Origin: an uncultured Paraburkholderia sp. | Lineage (GTDB): Bacteria; Pseudomonadota; Gammaproteobacteria; Burkholderiales; Burkholderiaceae | Reading direction: 5' to 3' | Length of the DNA stretch: 39,287 nucleotides | NCBI GenBank assembly: GCA_940746715.1 | Contig: CALNWN010000018.1 | Coordinates: forward strand, 1 to 39,287 | In this document: piece by piece, positions 18,160 through 27,497 of the stretch | Layout: each line of letters begins with the position of its first letter | How positions within the stretch are numbered: position 1 is the first letter of the stretch | The notes under the pieces: generated by a model | Databases searched by the model: none | Seen by the model: the letters and a program-made list of their open reading frames with translations, nothing else | What the model was told of the DNA's origin: nothing | Translations under genes and position numbers: made by a program

Positions 18160-19485
18160 ATGAAATCGAAATACACTGCCTCGGCTATCGACGGCGAGGT
18201 GCCGGCACCCGCGGATTCGACGAGCTTCGAGTCGCGCACCTACGCGAAAGTCAGCCGCAGACTGATTCCGTTTCTGATGCTCTGCTATCTGGGCGCATAT
18301 CTGGATCGCGTCAACGTCGGCTTTGCCAAGCTGCAGATGCTCAACGACCTGCGCTTCAGCGAAACGATCTACGGCATGGGCGCGGGCATCTTCTTTCTCG
18401 GCTACTTTTTGTTCGAAGTGCCGAGCAATCTGATCTTGCATCGTGTCGGCGCGCGCAAGTGGCTCGCGCGCATCATGCTCACGTGGGTGGTGATATCCGC
18501 GTCGTTCGTGTTCGTGAAGACGCCCACCGCGTTCTACGCGCTACGCTTTCTGCTCGGCGTCGCCGAGGCGGGCTTTGCGCCAGCGCGTGATTCTCTACCT
18601 GACGTACTGGTTTCCGGCCACGCGCCGAGCCAAGGCGCTGTCCATCTTCTTCATGGCCATTCCGCTCGCCGGCATACTCGGCGGTCCGCTGTCGGGCTGG
18701 ATCATGCATTCGCTTCAGGGCGCGATGAATATGGCCGGGTGGAAGTGGCTGTTCCTGCTCGAAGCCCTGCCCTCGCTCATGCTCGGCGTCGCGATCCTGC
18801 TGTATCTCGACGACGGCATCGCGAAGGCGAAGTGGCTCACGGAGTCGGAAAAGAATCTGCTGGCACGCAACGTCGCGAGCGACAGCGCGAACACCACCGC
18901 GCACATGTCGATTCGCTCGTTCGTCGGCGACCGCCGTTTGTGGCTGATGGCCGCGATCTACTTCTGCGTCGTGCTGGGCCAGTACGGCCTGACCTTCTGG
19001 CTGCCGACGATCATCCGCAAATCCGGCGTTGCCGATCCGCTGTGGGTCGGCGTGTTCACCGCGATTCCGTATCTGTGCGCGATCGTTGCGCTGCCGCTGA
19101 TCGGCATGAGCGCGGACCGTCGCCGCGAACGCCGGCTTCACCTCGCGATCCCGATGCTGATTTCCGCCGCGGGCTTTGCGATTCTGCCCACGCTCGGCAG
19201 CGTGCCCGCGTCGATCGTCTGTCTCAGCATTGCGGCGGCCGGCATTCTCGCGTCGTCGCAATTCTGGTCGCTGCCCACGGCGCTGTTCGGCGGTATGTCG
19301 GCCGCGGCCGGCATCGCGGCGGCAACTGCTTCGCCAATCTCGCGGGCTTCTTTTCGCCGGCCATTGTCGGCTGGCTCAACGACCTGACAGGCCGCTCGAC
19401 TGCAGGGCTCATCTTCATTTCGGCCGCCGTCATGCTCGGCGCGTGCCTTGTGTTCCTCGTGCCTGCGCGTTCCGTGAACCGCTGA
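18160..19485 (+). pseudogene. MFS transporter, ACS family, two frameshifts
   Basis: Anion:cation-symporter-type MFS importer (galactonate, glucarate, tartrate relatives), about 440 codons and 12 helices. The start follows GAAGGAGA. Clear parts: CYLGAYLDRVNVGFAKLQML, FFLGYFLFEVPSNLILHRVG, ILYLTYWFPATRRAKALSIF and, near the end, GWLNDLTGRSTAGLIFISAA. Breaks lie near 18583-18590 and 19318-19322 (a missing G in the expected GNCFANLAG). Between the SDR and transketolase genes it probably supplied their substrate. Confidence 0.85.
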
Positions 19486-19522
19486 CCTTTTCCAAACATT
19501 CCGACTGAATTCAGGAGAGCAA

Positions 19523-20389
19523 ATGAACAGTCCATCCCATGCGTCGACGGCAGCGCTTGCCGAGCACGCTTACCGCATCCGCAGAAACGCGCTGTTAATG
19601 GGCGAAGTGCAAGGCCAGGGCTATATCGGGCAGGCGCTCGACATCGCGGATGTGCTGGCCGTCGCGTACTTCGGCGCCATGCGTTATCGCCCGGCAGACC
19701 CCGAGTGGGAAGAGCGCGACCGCTTCCTGCTTTCGAACGGACACTACGCGATCGCGCTGTATGCGGCACTGCTCGAAGCCGGCATTCTGCCCGCCGACGA
19801 ACTCGACACCTACGGCAGCGACGACAGCCGTCTGCCCATGTCCGGCATGGCGAGCTACACGCCGGGTATGGAAATGTCGGGCGGCTCGCTCGGCCACGGC
19901 CTGACTATCGCGGTGGGCCGCTGTCTTGGGCTCAAGCGCAAGGGCTCGAGGTCGTCCGTGTACACGCTCTTTTCCGACGGCGAACTCGACGAAGGCGCGA
20001 TCTGGGAAGGCATCATGTCCGCGAGCCACTGGAAGCTCGACAACCTGATTGCTGTCGTCGACGTGAACAACCAGCAGGCCGACGGACCGTCCACGCAGAT
20101 CATGGCGTTCGAGCCGCTCGTCGAAAAGCTGGAGGCGTTCGGCTGGTTCGTGCAACGCGTGGACGACGGCAACGACATCGGCGCGGTGGCCGCCGCGTTC
20201 GACGCGGCCCGCCAGCATCCTGGCGCCCAACCGCGCATGATCGTCGCCGATACGCGCATGGGTTGCGGCGTACCGTTCCTCGAAGAGCGCGAGAAGAACC
20301 ACTTTATCCGCGTCGACGCGCACGAATGGCAACTCGCGCTGGAAGCGCTGGAAACAACGAAGTCGCAAGAGATCGGGAGTCGGGCATGA
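19523..20389 (+). CDS. Transketolase subunit A (N-terminal, ThDP-binding)
   Basis: Intact 288-residue N-terminal half of a split transketolase. ThDP/Mg features: SNGHYAIALYAALLEAG, GSLGHGLTIAVGRCLGLKRK, FSDGELDEGAIWEGIMSASH with the GDGE-like metal motif as SDGE, and LIAVVDVNNQQADGPS. AGGAG precedes the ATG, and the TGA overlaps the next gene's ATG. Two-subunit transketolases occur in specialised sugar pathways (AptA/AptB for apulose-4-phosphate, sulfosugar transketolases), so a housekeeping role is less likely. Confidence 0.85.
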   Translation: MNSPSHASTAALAEHAYRIRRNALLMGEVQGQGYIGQALDIADVLAVAYFGAMRYRPADPEWEERDRFLLSNGHYAIALYAALLEAGILPADELDTYGSDDSRLPMSGMASYTPGMEMSGGSLGHGLTIAVGRCLGLKRKGSRSSVYTLFSDGELDEGAIWEGIMSASHWKLDNLIAVVDVNNQQADGPSTQIMAFEPLVEKLEAFGWFVQRVDDGNDIGAVAAAFDAARQHPGAQPRMIVADTRMGCGVPFLEEREKNHFIRVDAHEWQLALEALETTKSQEIGSRA

Positions 20390-21364
20390 GCAACGCAACT
20401 TTGAACAAACCGCGCCTGAAAACATCGGCGATGATCGCCTCGATTGCGGGCGAAGGGCAGCTCACGCGCTCGTCGAACTGGCGCGGCAGAAGGCCACCGT
20501 GGTCGGCATGACGGCCGACCTCGGCAAGTACACCGACCTGCACCTCTTCGCGAAGGCGTTTCCCGAGCGCTACTACCAGATGGGCATGGCCGAGCAATTG
20601 TTGATGGGCGCGGCGGCCGGCCTCGCGCACGAAGGCGCGCAACCGTTCGTGACGACTTATGCCGTGTTCGCGACGCGCCGCGCGTATGACTTCATGCACC
20701 AGGCGATTGCCGAAGACAATCTCGACGTGAAGATTGTCTGCGCGTTGCCGGGCCTGACCACGGGTTACGGCCTGAGCCACTAGGCCGCGGAAGATCTTGC
20801 GCTGATGCGCGCGATGCCGAACATGACCGTCATCGATCCGTTCGACGCACTCGACATCGAGCAGATGGTGCCCGCCATCGCCGCGCACGACGGCCCCGTC
20901 TATGCGCGCCTCCTGCGCGGCAACGTGCCCGCGGTGCTCGACGAATACGACTATACGTTCGAGCTCGGCAAGGCGAAGATGCTGCGCGACGGCGCGGACG
21001 TGCTGGTCATCTCGTCCGGCATCATGACGATGCGCGCGCTCGAAGTCCGAAGGCGCTGGAGAGCGACCGCATCGGCGTAGGCGTGCTGCACGTGCCGACC
21101 ATCAAGCCGCTCGATACGGAAACGATCGTGCGCGAGGCGAAGCGCTCGGGCCGGCTCGTCGTGGTCGCGGAGAACCACACGACGATCGGCGGTCTCGGCG
21201 AAGCGATTGCGGTCGAGCTGATGCGCGCGGGCGTGTCGTGCCCGTTCCGGCAGGTCGCGCTGCCCGACGCGTTCCTCGCGGCCGGTGCTCTGCCGACGCT
21301 GCATGACCGCTACGGCATTTCTACGTCTGCGATGTCGGCGGCGATCAAGGGCTGGCTCGCCTGA
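20386..21364 (+). pseudogene. Transketolase subunit B, two frameshifts and an in-frame TAG
   Basis: C-terminal (pyrimidine-binding plus C-terminal domain) half of the split transketolase, start overlapping subunit A by ATGA. Readable: VVGMTADLGKYTDLHLFAKA, YQMGMAEQLLMGAAAGLAHE (catalytic Glu region), and LHVPTIKPLDTETIVREAKR. Damage: a missing base near 20460-20463; TAG at 20781-20783 in GLSH*AAEDLALMRAMPN, where CAG (Gln) is expected; a missing base near 21047. Without it subunit A has no partner here, so the pathway is broken. Confidence 0.85.
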
Positions 21365-21481
21365 TTCGTGGAAACAGCATGAAAACAGGTGTGGCGCGCC
21401 GCTGTGCAGCAGCACGACCCACAGCGCGCCACGCCGACAAGCTTCTAATGCGATCATTTGAAGCCAGACATTCGCGCCACA

Positions 21482-22513
21482 ATGATCGACACCCATACGG
21501 AAGCCAGTTCCTCGCCCCGCCTGACGAGCCTCTCGCACGGCGGCGGCTGCGGCTGCAAGATCGCGCCGGGCCTGCTCGCGGACCTGCTCAAGCGCAGCGC
21601 ACCGCTGCCGTTCTTCCCCGACCTGCTGGTCGGCAACGATACCGCCGACGACTCCGCCGTCTACAAGCTCAACGACGAACAGGCGATTGTCGCGACCACC
21701 GACTTCTTCATGCCGATCGTCGACGATCCGTTCGACTTCGGCCGCATTGCCGCGACCAACGCGCTTTCCGACGTCTATGCGATGGGCGGCAAACCGCTGA
21801 TGGCGATCGCCATCGTCGGGATGCCGATCAATGTGTTGCCGCACGAGGTGATCGCGGCGGTGCTCAAGGGCGGCGAATCGGTGTGCGCGGACGCGGGCAT
21901 TCCGCTCGCGGGCGGGCATTCGATCGACTCCGTCGAGCCCATCTACGGTCTCGTCGCAATCGGCGTGGTCGATCCGCGGCGCGTGAAGCGCAACGCAGGC
22001 GCCAAGGCCGGCGACGTGCTGTCGGCGGCGTTGAAGAAAGACCGGCTCGACGCGAGAGGCTATGCCGCGATGATCGGCGCAACCACCCAGCTCAACCGGC
22101 CGGGCGCCGAACTGGCCGCGCTCGAGGGCGTGCATGCGCTCACCGACATCACGGGCTTCGGGCTGCTCGGTCACACGCTCGAACTGGCACGCGGCTCGAA
22201 GCTGACTGCGCGCGTTCGCTACGCCGATTTGCCGTGGCTGCCGGGCGTCGTGGAGTTCGCCGAAGCCGGCGTTTTCACGGGCGCGTCTGGGCGCAACTGG
22301 GATGCGTACGGCAAGGACATCGCATTGCCGGCGAGCTTGCCGCCGACCGCGCGCACCTTGCTCACCGACCCGCAAACTTCCGGCGGCCTGCTGGTGTCGT
22401 GTGCGCCCGACGCCGTCGACAACGTGCTCGCGCCCTTTCACACCGACGGTTTCGGCGACGCCCGCGTGATCGGCGAAATGGTGGCGGGCGCCGGGCGCGT
22501 GGAAGTGGTCTGA
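21482..22513 (+). CDS. selD: Selenide, water dikinase with an 11-residue internal deletion
   Basis: Makes selenophosphate from selenide and ATP. ATG 21482 is preferred over TTG 21458. Visible: SHGGGCGCKIAPGLL with the catalytic Cys and Lys, TTDFFMPIVDDPFDFGRIAA, NALSDVYAMGGKP, GGHSIDSVEPIYGL and LTDPQTSGGLLV. Open frame of 343 codons, but after AKAGDVL (22014-22020) the family segment LxLxKPLGxGV is missing, and the sequence goes straight to SAALKKDRLD. The gap equals 33 bases and lies where GTGCTG could be repeated, so slippage between short direct repeats is likely. Activity doubtful. Confidence 0.9.
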   Translation: MIDTHTEASSSPRLTSLSHGGGCGCKIAPGLLADLLKRSAPLPFFPDLLVGNDTADDSAVYKLNDEQAIVATTDFFMPIVDDPFDFGRIAATNALSDVYAMGGKPLMAIAIVGMPINVLPHEVIAAVLKGGESVCADAGIPLAGGHSIDSVEPIYGLVAIGVVDPRRVKRNAGAKAGDVLSAALKKDRLDARGYAAMIGATTQLNRPGAELAALEGVHALTDITGFGLLGHTLELARGSKLTARVRYADLPWLPGVVEFAEAGVFTGASGRNWDAYGKDIALPASLPPTARTLLTDPQTSGGLLVSCAPDAVDNVLAPFHTDGFGDARVIGEMVAGAGRVEVV

Positions 22514-22649
22514 AGCGAGCCGGCGGGCGGCAAGGCGCGCTGAAAGGCTTCAGAAAGCGCTGCCCTGCTGCCCTTCGCGGCGCGTGCGATAATTCACGTT
22601 TTTCCGGCGCGCGTTTGCGGCCTTTTTTAAGCCGTTTCCACTGGTTTGC

Positions 22650-22669
22650 GCTGCTTTGTGCTGCTTTGT
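22650..22669. repeat. Two tandem copies of a 10-mer
   Basis: GCTGCTTTGT at 22650-22659 is repeated directly at 22660-22669 in the 213-base selD-mnmH gap. A GATAAT (22588-22593) further left could be a -10 box for mnmH, so the repeat may sit in its leader. Confidence 0.4.
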
Positions 22670-22726
22670 ACTTTTGCGGCCCGTATTTGCGTCCGCTTTT
22701 GCGTTCTGTTTTCTGCCGGTACACCC

Positions 22727-23794
22727 TTGAAGAACCTACTCGTCAGCCTCGACCAAGCAGGTGATTTCGATGAAATCATCGACGTCCGCACGCCTCTCGA
22801 GTTTGCCGACGACCATATTCCAAGGGCGATGAACGCGCCGGTGCTGAGCAACGAGGAACGGGTGATCGTCGGCACCATGTAAAAGCAGGTGTCGCCGTTC
22901 GAGGCGACCAAGGTGGGCGCCGCGCTCGTCGCGCGCAACATTGCGCGGCATCTGGAAACCACCTTTGCGGACCGGCCGCGCAACTGGCGGCCCCTCGTCT
23001 ATTGCTGGCGCGGCGGCAAGCACTCCGGTTCGGTGACGACGCTTTTCAACATGATCGGCTGGCCGGCGCGCCAACTGGACGGCGGCTACAAGACCTATCG
23101 GCGCGCCACCGTCGAGGCGCTCGCCACGCTGCCCGCGCAGTTCCGCTATGTCGCGCTGGTCGGCCCGACCGGCAGCGGCAAGACGCGGCTCCTCGCGGCG
23201 CTTCACGAGGCCGGCGCGCAGACGCTCGACCTCGAGGCGCTCGCCGCGCACCGCGGCTCGCCACTCGGCGCGTGGGCGGGTGTGTCGCAGCCGTCGCAAA
23301 AGGGCTTCGACACAAGGCTCGTGAGCGCGCTGCGCGGCTTCGATCCGGCGCGTCCCGTGTTCGTCGAGGCGGAGAGCCGCCGCATCGGCGCCATTACGCT
23401 GCCGCTCGCGCTGCTCGATACGTTTCATCACGGCGTCTGCGTCGAAGTGGCGACGAGCCGCGAAGACCGCTCGGCGTTTCTGCTTCACGACTACGCGCAC
23501 CTGTTCGACGACCCGGAGTCGCTGAAGGCGCAACTGCAGCACCTGATCGGCTTGCATAGCCGCGAGCGCGTGGCCGGCTGGCAGAAGCTCGTCGACGAAA
23601 ACCGGCGCGCCGAACTCGCGAACGCGCTGATCGAATTGCATTACGATCCCGCCTACGCGCGCAGCAGCCATCAGCATTTCGTGCACTTGCCGCAGGCGCT
23701 GCAAGTGCAGTTCCGGCCGAACGACGCCGACGTCGTCGACCAGGCCAGGGCGCTTCTCGCGCAACTCGAGAAACGTTCATTCGCGCTCGTCTGA
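22727..23794 (+). pseudogene. mnmH: tRNA 2-selenouridine synthase with an in-frame TAA
   Basis: MnmH/SelU uses selenophosphate (from SelD, the gene before) to turn 2-thiouridine at wobble U34 into 2-selenouridine. Rhodanese domain: IIDVRTPLEFADDHIPRAMN, with catalytic Cys in PLVYCWRGGKHSGSV; P-loop ALVGPTGSGKTRLLAAL; VFVEAESRRIGAITLP. TTG 22727 is the likely start. TAA at 22880-22882 interrupts GTM*KQVSPFEATKVG, where Tyr is expected; the frame is otherwise open to 23794 (355 codons, typical). A restart downstream would lack the first about 50 residues. Confidence 0.85.
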
Positions 23795-23819
23795 CTCAAC
23801 ATCCACGTTTAAGAACAAC

Positions 23820-24876
23820 ATGCAATCAACCCCTCGCCAGCCGCGCGTCGCGCTTGGCTGGATCGTGTTCATCGCGATCGCCGTCGTCGGACTCTTCTAT
23901 GTGAAGTGGTTTCCGTATTACAACCGCGCGTTCGTCGCCGCGAGCCAGCATTCCATCGGCAAGTCGATCCTGATGGGCACCGCGGCGAGCGCGCCCGAAG
24001 CGTCGTGGCAATCCGCCATCGACTACGCACTCGCCTACGGCAAGGCGATCTGGCAGGCCATGGTGCTGGGCCTGCTGCTCGGCTCGGCGGTTCAGGCGCT
24101 GATTCCGCCGCAATGGGTGGCACGCGCGCTCGGCCGCAGCGACTTCGGCAGCGTCGTGAAAGGCGGCCTGATGTCGTTGCCGGGCATGATGTGCACGTGC
24201 TGCGCGGCGCCGGTCGTCGCGGGACTGCGCGCGCGTCAGGCGGCACCGGGCGCGGCCATCGCATTCTGGCTCGGCAATACCCGCTGAATCCGGCCACGCT
24301 GATCTTCATGGGCTTCGTGCTCGGCTGGCAGTGGATGGGCTTGCGGCTCGCGCTCGGCCTCGTCATGGTGTTCGGCCTCGGCTATCTGGTGAACCCGCAT
24401 GGTCACGCCGAACGAAGCGAAGGCGTCGCGCGAAGCGATCGCGCAACTCGTCGCCGGTGATGAACCGGGCACCGCCTTCACGCGCTGGGTCAAGATTCTC
24501 GGCACGATGACCTTGCGTCTCGTGCCCGAATACATCGTGCTCGTGCTGATTCTCGGCGCGGCGCGCGCGTGGTTCTTTCCGCATATCGGGCCGGATATCG
24601 ACAACAGCGTGCTGTGGATCGTCGCGTTGTCCATCGCCGGCACGCTGTTCGTGATTCCGACGGCAGGCGAAGTGCCCATCATTCAGGCGATGCTGTCGTT
24701 CGGCATGGCCGCCGGCCCGGCCGGCGCGCTGCTAAATGACGCTGCCTTTGATCAGTGTGCCGTCTATGGCGATGCTCGGGCGCTCGTTCCCGAAGCGTGT
24801 TCTGACCGTCGTGGCATTGGCCGTGGTGATCTGCGGCGTGGTCAGCGGCCTGCTCGCGGCGGTCTTGAGGTTTTGA
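23820..24876 (+). pseudogene. COG0701-type permease, three frameshifts
   Basis: Multi-helix inner-membrane permease of the DUF318/COG0701 type, related to predicted metal or arsenic permeases. Seen: an N-terminal helix (LGWIVFIAIAVVGLFYV), LGLLLGSAVQALIPPQWVAR, and the family core GGLMSLPGMMCTCCAAPVVA with a Cys triplet, then LNPATLIFMGFVLGWQW and VIPTAGEVPIIQAMLSFGMA. Breaks near 24280-24282 (C run), 24398-24402 and 24734-24738 (an extra A). Follows mnmH by 25 bases. The cysteines suggest soft-metal or oxyanion transport; a selenium role is only suggested by position. Confidence 0.75.
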
Positions 24877-24896
24877 GGTTTTGAGGTTTCGAGGTT
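24865..24896. repeat. 8-base tandem repeat at the permease stop
   Basis: TTGAGGTT occurs three times head to tail (24865-24888) followed by TCGAGGTT. The permease stop (24874-24876) lies in the second copy, and the last copies supply the GAGGTT ribosome site for the small gene at 24900. Copy number changes would alter the spacing and could frameshift the permease end. Confidence 0.7.
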
Positions 24897-24899
24897 CTG

Positions 24900-25031
24900 A
24901 TGAAAAGGCTTGCGGTGTTTACGCTCGCGTCGTGGTCGGCGGCGCTTCTCTATTTCGGTCAACACTCCGTGGCGCTGATGGCCGTGACGGGAGTGGTCGT
25001 GCTGGCGAGCTTCGATCTGCTTCGTCCGTGA
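24900..25031 (+). CDS. Small membrane protein (43 residues)
   Basis: ATG 24900 preceded by GAGGTTCTG. The product MKRLAVFTLASWSAALLYF continues with GQHSVALMAVTGVVVLASF and ends DLLRP: two hydrophobic segments (residues 5-19 and 25-40), basic N-terminus. Placed right after the permease, so it may be a partner or simply cotranscribed. No family recognised. Confidence 0.5.
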   Translation: MKRLAVFTLASWSAALLYFGQHSVALMAVTGVVVLASFDLLRP

Positions 25032-25146
25032 GGCGGGTTCAATAGCTCGTTGTAGAAGCGGTTTGTGTTCCGGCGGCCATGCTCGAGCACGGCCGCTTCT
25101 TCACGTAGTCCCTACCAATCAAACTCAGTTCGAACCCGGTTCAAGC

Positions 25147-26426
25147 TCAGTTCGAACGCAGCGCCGCTGCTTCGAGCATCATGCGGCGACGTGCGCCGAT
25201 CAAGGCGGCAATGCCCGTGCCGATGCCCAAAGTGAGCAGACACGCGGTCGGCACCAGCATCGGCGCCTGGCTGTGCGCTGCCTTGCCGACGTAAGGCATC
25301 AGGTTCTGCCCGGCGAAGCCGCCGAGATTGCCGATCGCATTGATCGCCGCGGCGGGCGCGCCCGAGAAGAAGCGCGGCGGCAGCGACCAGAAGCACGGAT
25401 ACAGCAAGGGAATGCACGCCCCGCCAAAGCACAGCGCAGCGTCGCCGTCGGCAGCACGAGGCTCGACGCAAAGCACACCACGCCAACGCCCGCAACCACG
25501 CTCATCGCCTTCAACACCTCGCGCTCGCGCTTGAGCTTGCCCGGCAGCCACAACAGCAGCGTCGCGAGCGCCCACGGAATCATGTTGAGCACGCCGTTGA
25601 GCGACGACGACACGCCGTCGCTCTTCAGCAGCGTCGGCATCCAGTAGGTCACGCCGTAAAGCGAGGTCGACATCAGCATGTAGGTCGCCGCGAACACAAC
25701 ACCTTCGGATCGAGCAGCGCGGCCCAGGGATGCGTCGCCTTGGCATTGTCTGCGGCCTCGCGCTTGAGCGCGGCGATCACCACGTCCTTCTCCTGCTGCG
25801 AGAGGAACGGTGCGTCGCTGACCGAATTCGGCAAGTATCTGAGCGCGACGAATGCCACGATCACCGCCGGCAGGCCGGTCGCGATGAACACCCACTGCCA
25901 GCCCGCAAAGCCCCACGTGACGCCGAGCGTCAGCAACAGCCCGCCGATCAGCGAGCCGAGCATGTTCGCGAGCGAACTGCCGAGCGTGAAGAAGCCCAGC
26001 ACCTTCGTGCGATAGCTCTGCGGGAACCATTGCGTGAGGTAATAGATGACGCCCGGATAAAACCCGGCTTCAGCGACGCCCAACGCGAAGCGGAACGAAT
26101 AGAACACCGGCAGCGAACGCGCAAACGCCATCAACACGGTGACGACGCCCCACGTCATCATGATGCGCGCCAGCCACGCGCGCGCCAAAGCGATGCAGAG
26201 CGAGCGTGCTCGGCACCTCGAACAGAAGATAGCCGATGAAGAACAGCGACGCGCCGAGTCCGTACGACGCCTCGGTCATGCCGAGGGCGTGCGCCATCTC
26301 CAGCTTGGCGAAGCCGACGTTCTGCCGATCGATGAACTAAATCAGGAACATGACAATGAGAAGCGGCATTAACCGCCACGCCATCTTCTTCATGACCTGC
26401 TGCTCGAATGCGAGTTCTGTGGACAT
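25147..26426 (-). pseudogene. MFS transporter, ACS family; in-frame TAG and three frameshifts
   Basis: Leftward MFS symporter, about 426 codons. It begins MSTELAFEQQVMKKMAWRLM; TAG at 26337-26339 interrupts MFLI*FIDRQNVGFAKLEM, probably an original Tyr codon. Frames break near 26178-26190 (a GC run two bases short at HRFGARAWLARIM), 25700-25703 and 25433-25436. Family parts: FFIGYLLFEVPSTLALHRFG, GVAEAGFYPGVIYYLTQWFP, AINAIGNLGGFAGQNLMPYV. The neighbouring GntR gene and shared operator motif suggest control by it; the substrate is unknown. Confidence 0.85.
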
Positions 26427-26462
26427 GGTTTCTCCGCTTGCCGCGTCCCACGGCGAAAATTG

Positions 26463-26491
26463 ATACAGTCATATATATGATTGTATGAATT
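26463..26491. promoter_or_regulatory. Near-perfect AT-rich palindrome upstream of the MFS gene
   Basis: Bases 26463-26486 form a 24-base palindrome with one mismatched pair (left arm ATACAGTCATAT, right arm ATATGATTGTAT). It ends in TTGTATGAATT, a motif also present upstream of the GntR gene and of the second MFS gene. Likely GntR operator. Confidence 0.55.
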
Positions 26492-26591
26492 GCGCGCGAA
26501 CACCATGGGGTGATACCCGCATAGCGCGGGTCGACTTACGGATGTGGATAGGCGGGAACGCTGTTTCCGGAGAGACGCGCCGCAGCGGCGT

Positions 26592-27334
26592 TTAGCGGAT
26601 TTCGACCTGATACTGGAACGTATCGGCCGCGCCGCGCGTGCTGCGCCATTCGAACGGTGCGCCGGCGAAGTCGGACGCCACGCGGTGAACCAGAATCACC
26701 GGGCTGCTCGTTTTGATGCCGAGCAGCGTGGCGGTTTCGGCGGTAGCCTGTTCCACACGGAGGATTTCCGTCGCCGACGCCACATCTGCTTGCACAGCCG
26801 TTCGTAGAGCGGTTACAGCAGGTCCTCGAACTGGTCGAGCGGCAAGGTGGCGAGCGCTTCGAAACGCGCGCGCGGCAGCCAGATTTCCTCCGCGAGAACC
26901 GTGCGGCCTTCGATCATGCGCACGCGCGACAGATGAATCGCCTTTTCCGAGGCCTTCATGCGCAGCGCGTCGCGGATCTCTTCGCCCGGTTTAACGATCT
27001 CGCGCTTCAGCACGCGGGCGGTGGGACGCACCGGCTGGCCGTCGCGCGACACGAAGCGGAAAAAGCGGAATAGCGACGAGTCGAAGCGCGGCCGCCGCAC
27101 GAACGTGCCCTTGCCTTGCGTCCGCGTGAGCACGCCGTCGCTCACCAGCAGGTCGATCGCCTTGCGCACAGTGCCGGTCGACACGTTGTAGAACTGGCCC
27201 AGTTCCGCCTCGGTGGCGATGGCCTCTTCGGGCGCCCATTCGCCGGCGGCGATGCGGCTGACGAGATCGTCGCGCAACTGCTGGTAGCGGGGCAGCCGGT
27301 CGTCCGGCCTGGACACGAAAGACGCCGTATTCAT
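26592..27334 (-). pseudogene. HutC-type GntR regulator with TAA and frameshift
   Basis: GntR/HutC regulator: winged HTH in residues 10-75 (LPRYQQLRDDLVSRIAAGEW, YNVSTGTVRKAIDLLVSDGV, TRTQGKGTFV) and a UTRA ligand domain (LSRVRMIEGRTVLAEEIWLP, then SSPVILVHRVASDFAGAPFE). TAA at 26813-26815 cuts LDQFEDLL*PLYERL (Tyr expected), and the frame also shifts near 26788-26800. The 173-residue product ending at the TAA keeps the DNA-binding domain but lacks the end of UTRA. It sits between two MFS genes it probably regulated. Confidence 0.85.
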
Positions 27335-27361
27335 GAATTCATACAGTTATACACAGGTGTA
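27335..27361. promoter_or_regulatory. GntR promoter/operator candidate
   Basis: Reading leftward, GTATAACTGTATGAATT (27335-27351) carries the TGTATGAAT motif at the very start of the GntR gene, and next to it TACAC-AG-GTGTA (27350-27361) is a perfect dyad. Suggests autoregulation. Confidence 0.45.
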
Positions 27362-27440
27362 GGTACTGTACCGCATCGCGTGAGATGCGGGCGAGCAAGG
27401 GTTATTACCCAATGACCGCGCGCCAGATTAAGCGCAATAT

Positions 27441-27462
27441 TTATATAGTTATGTATGAATAG
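27441..27462. promoter_or_regulatory. Operator-like motif upstream of the second MFS gene
   Basis: AT-rich stretch containing ATGTATGAATA (27451-27461), the third copy of the motif in this GntR locus, about 35 bases before ATG 27498, where a repressor would block transcription. Confidence 0.45.
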
Positions 27463-27497
27463 ATGAGTCTAGGCGGAACCCAAGGACGTAGAAGGCT

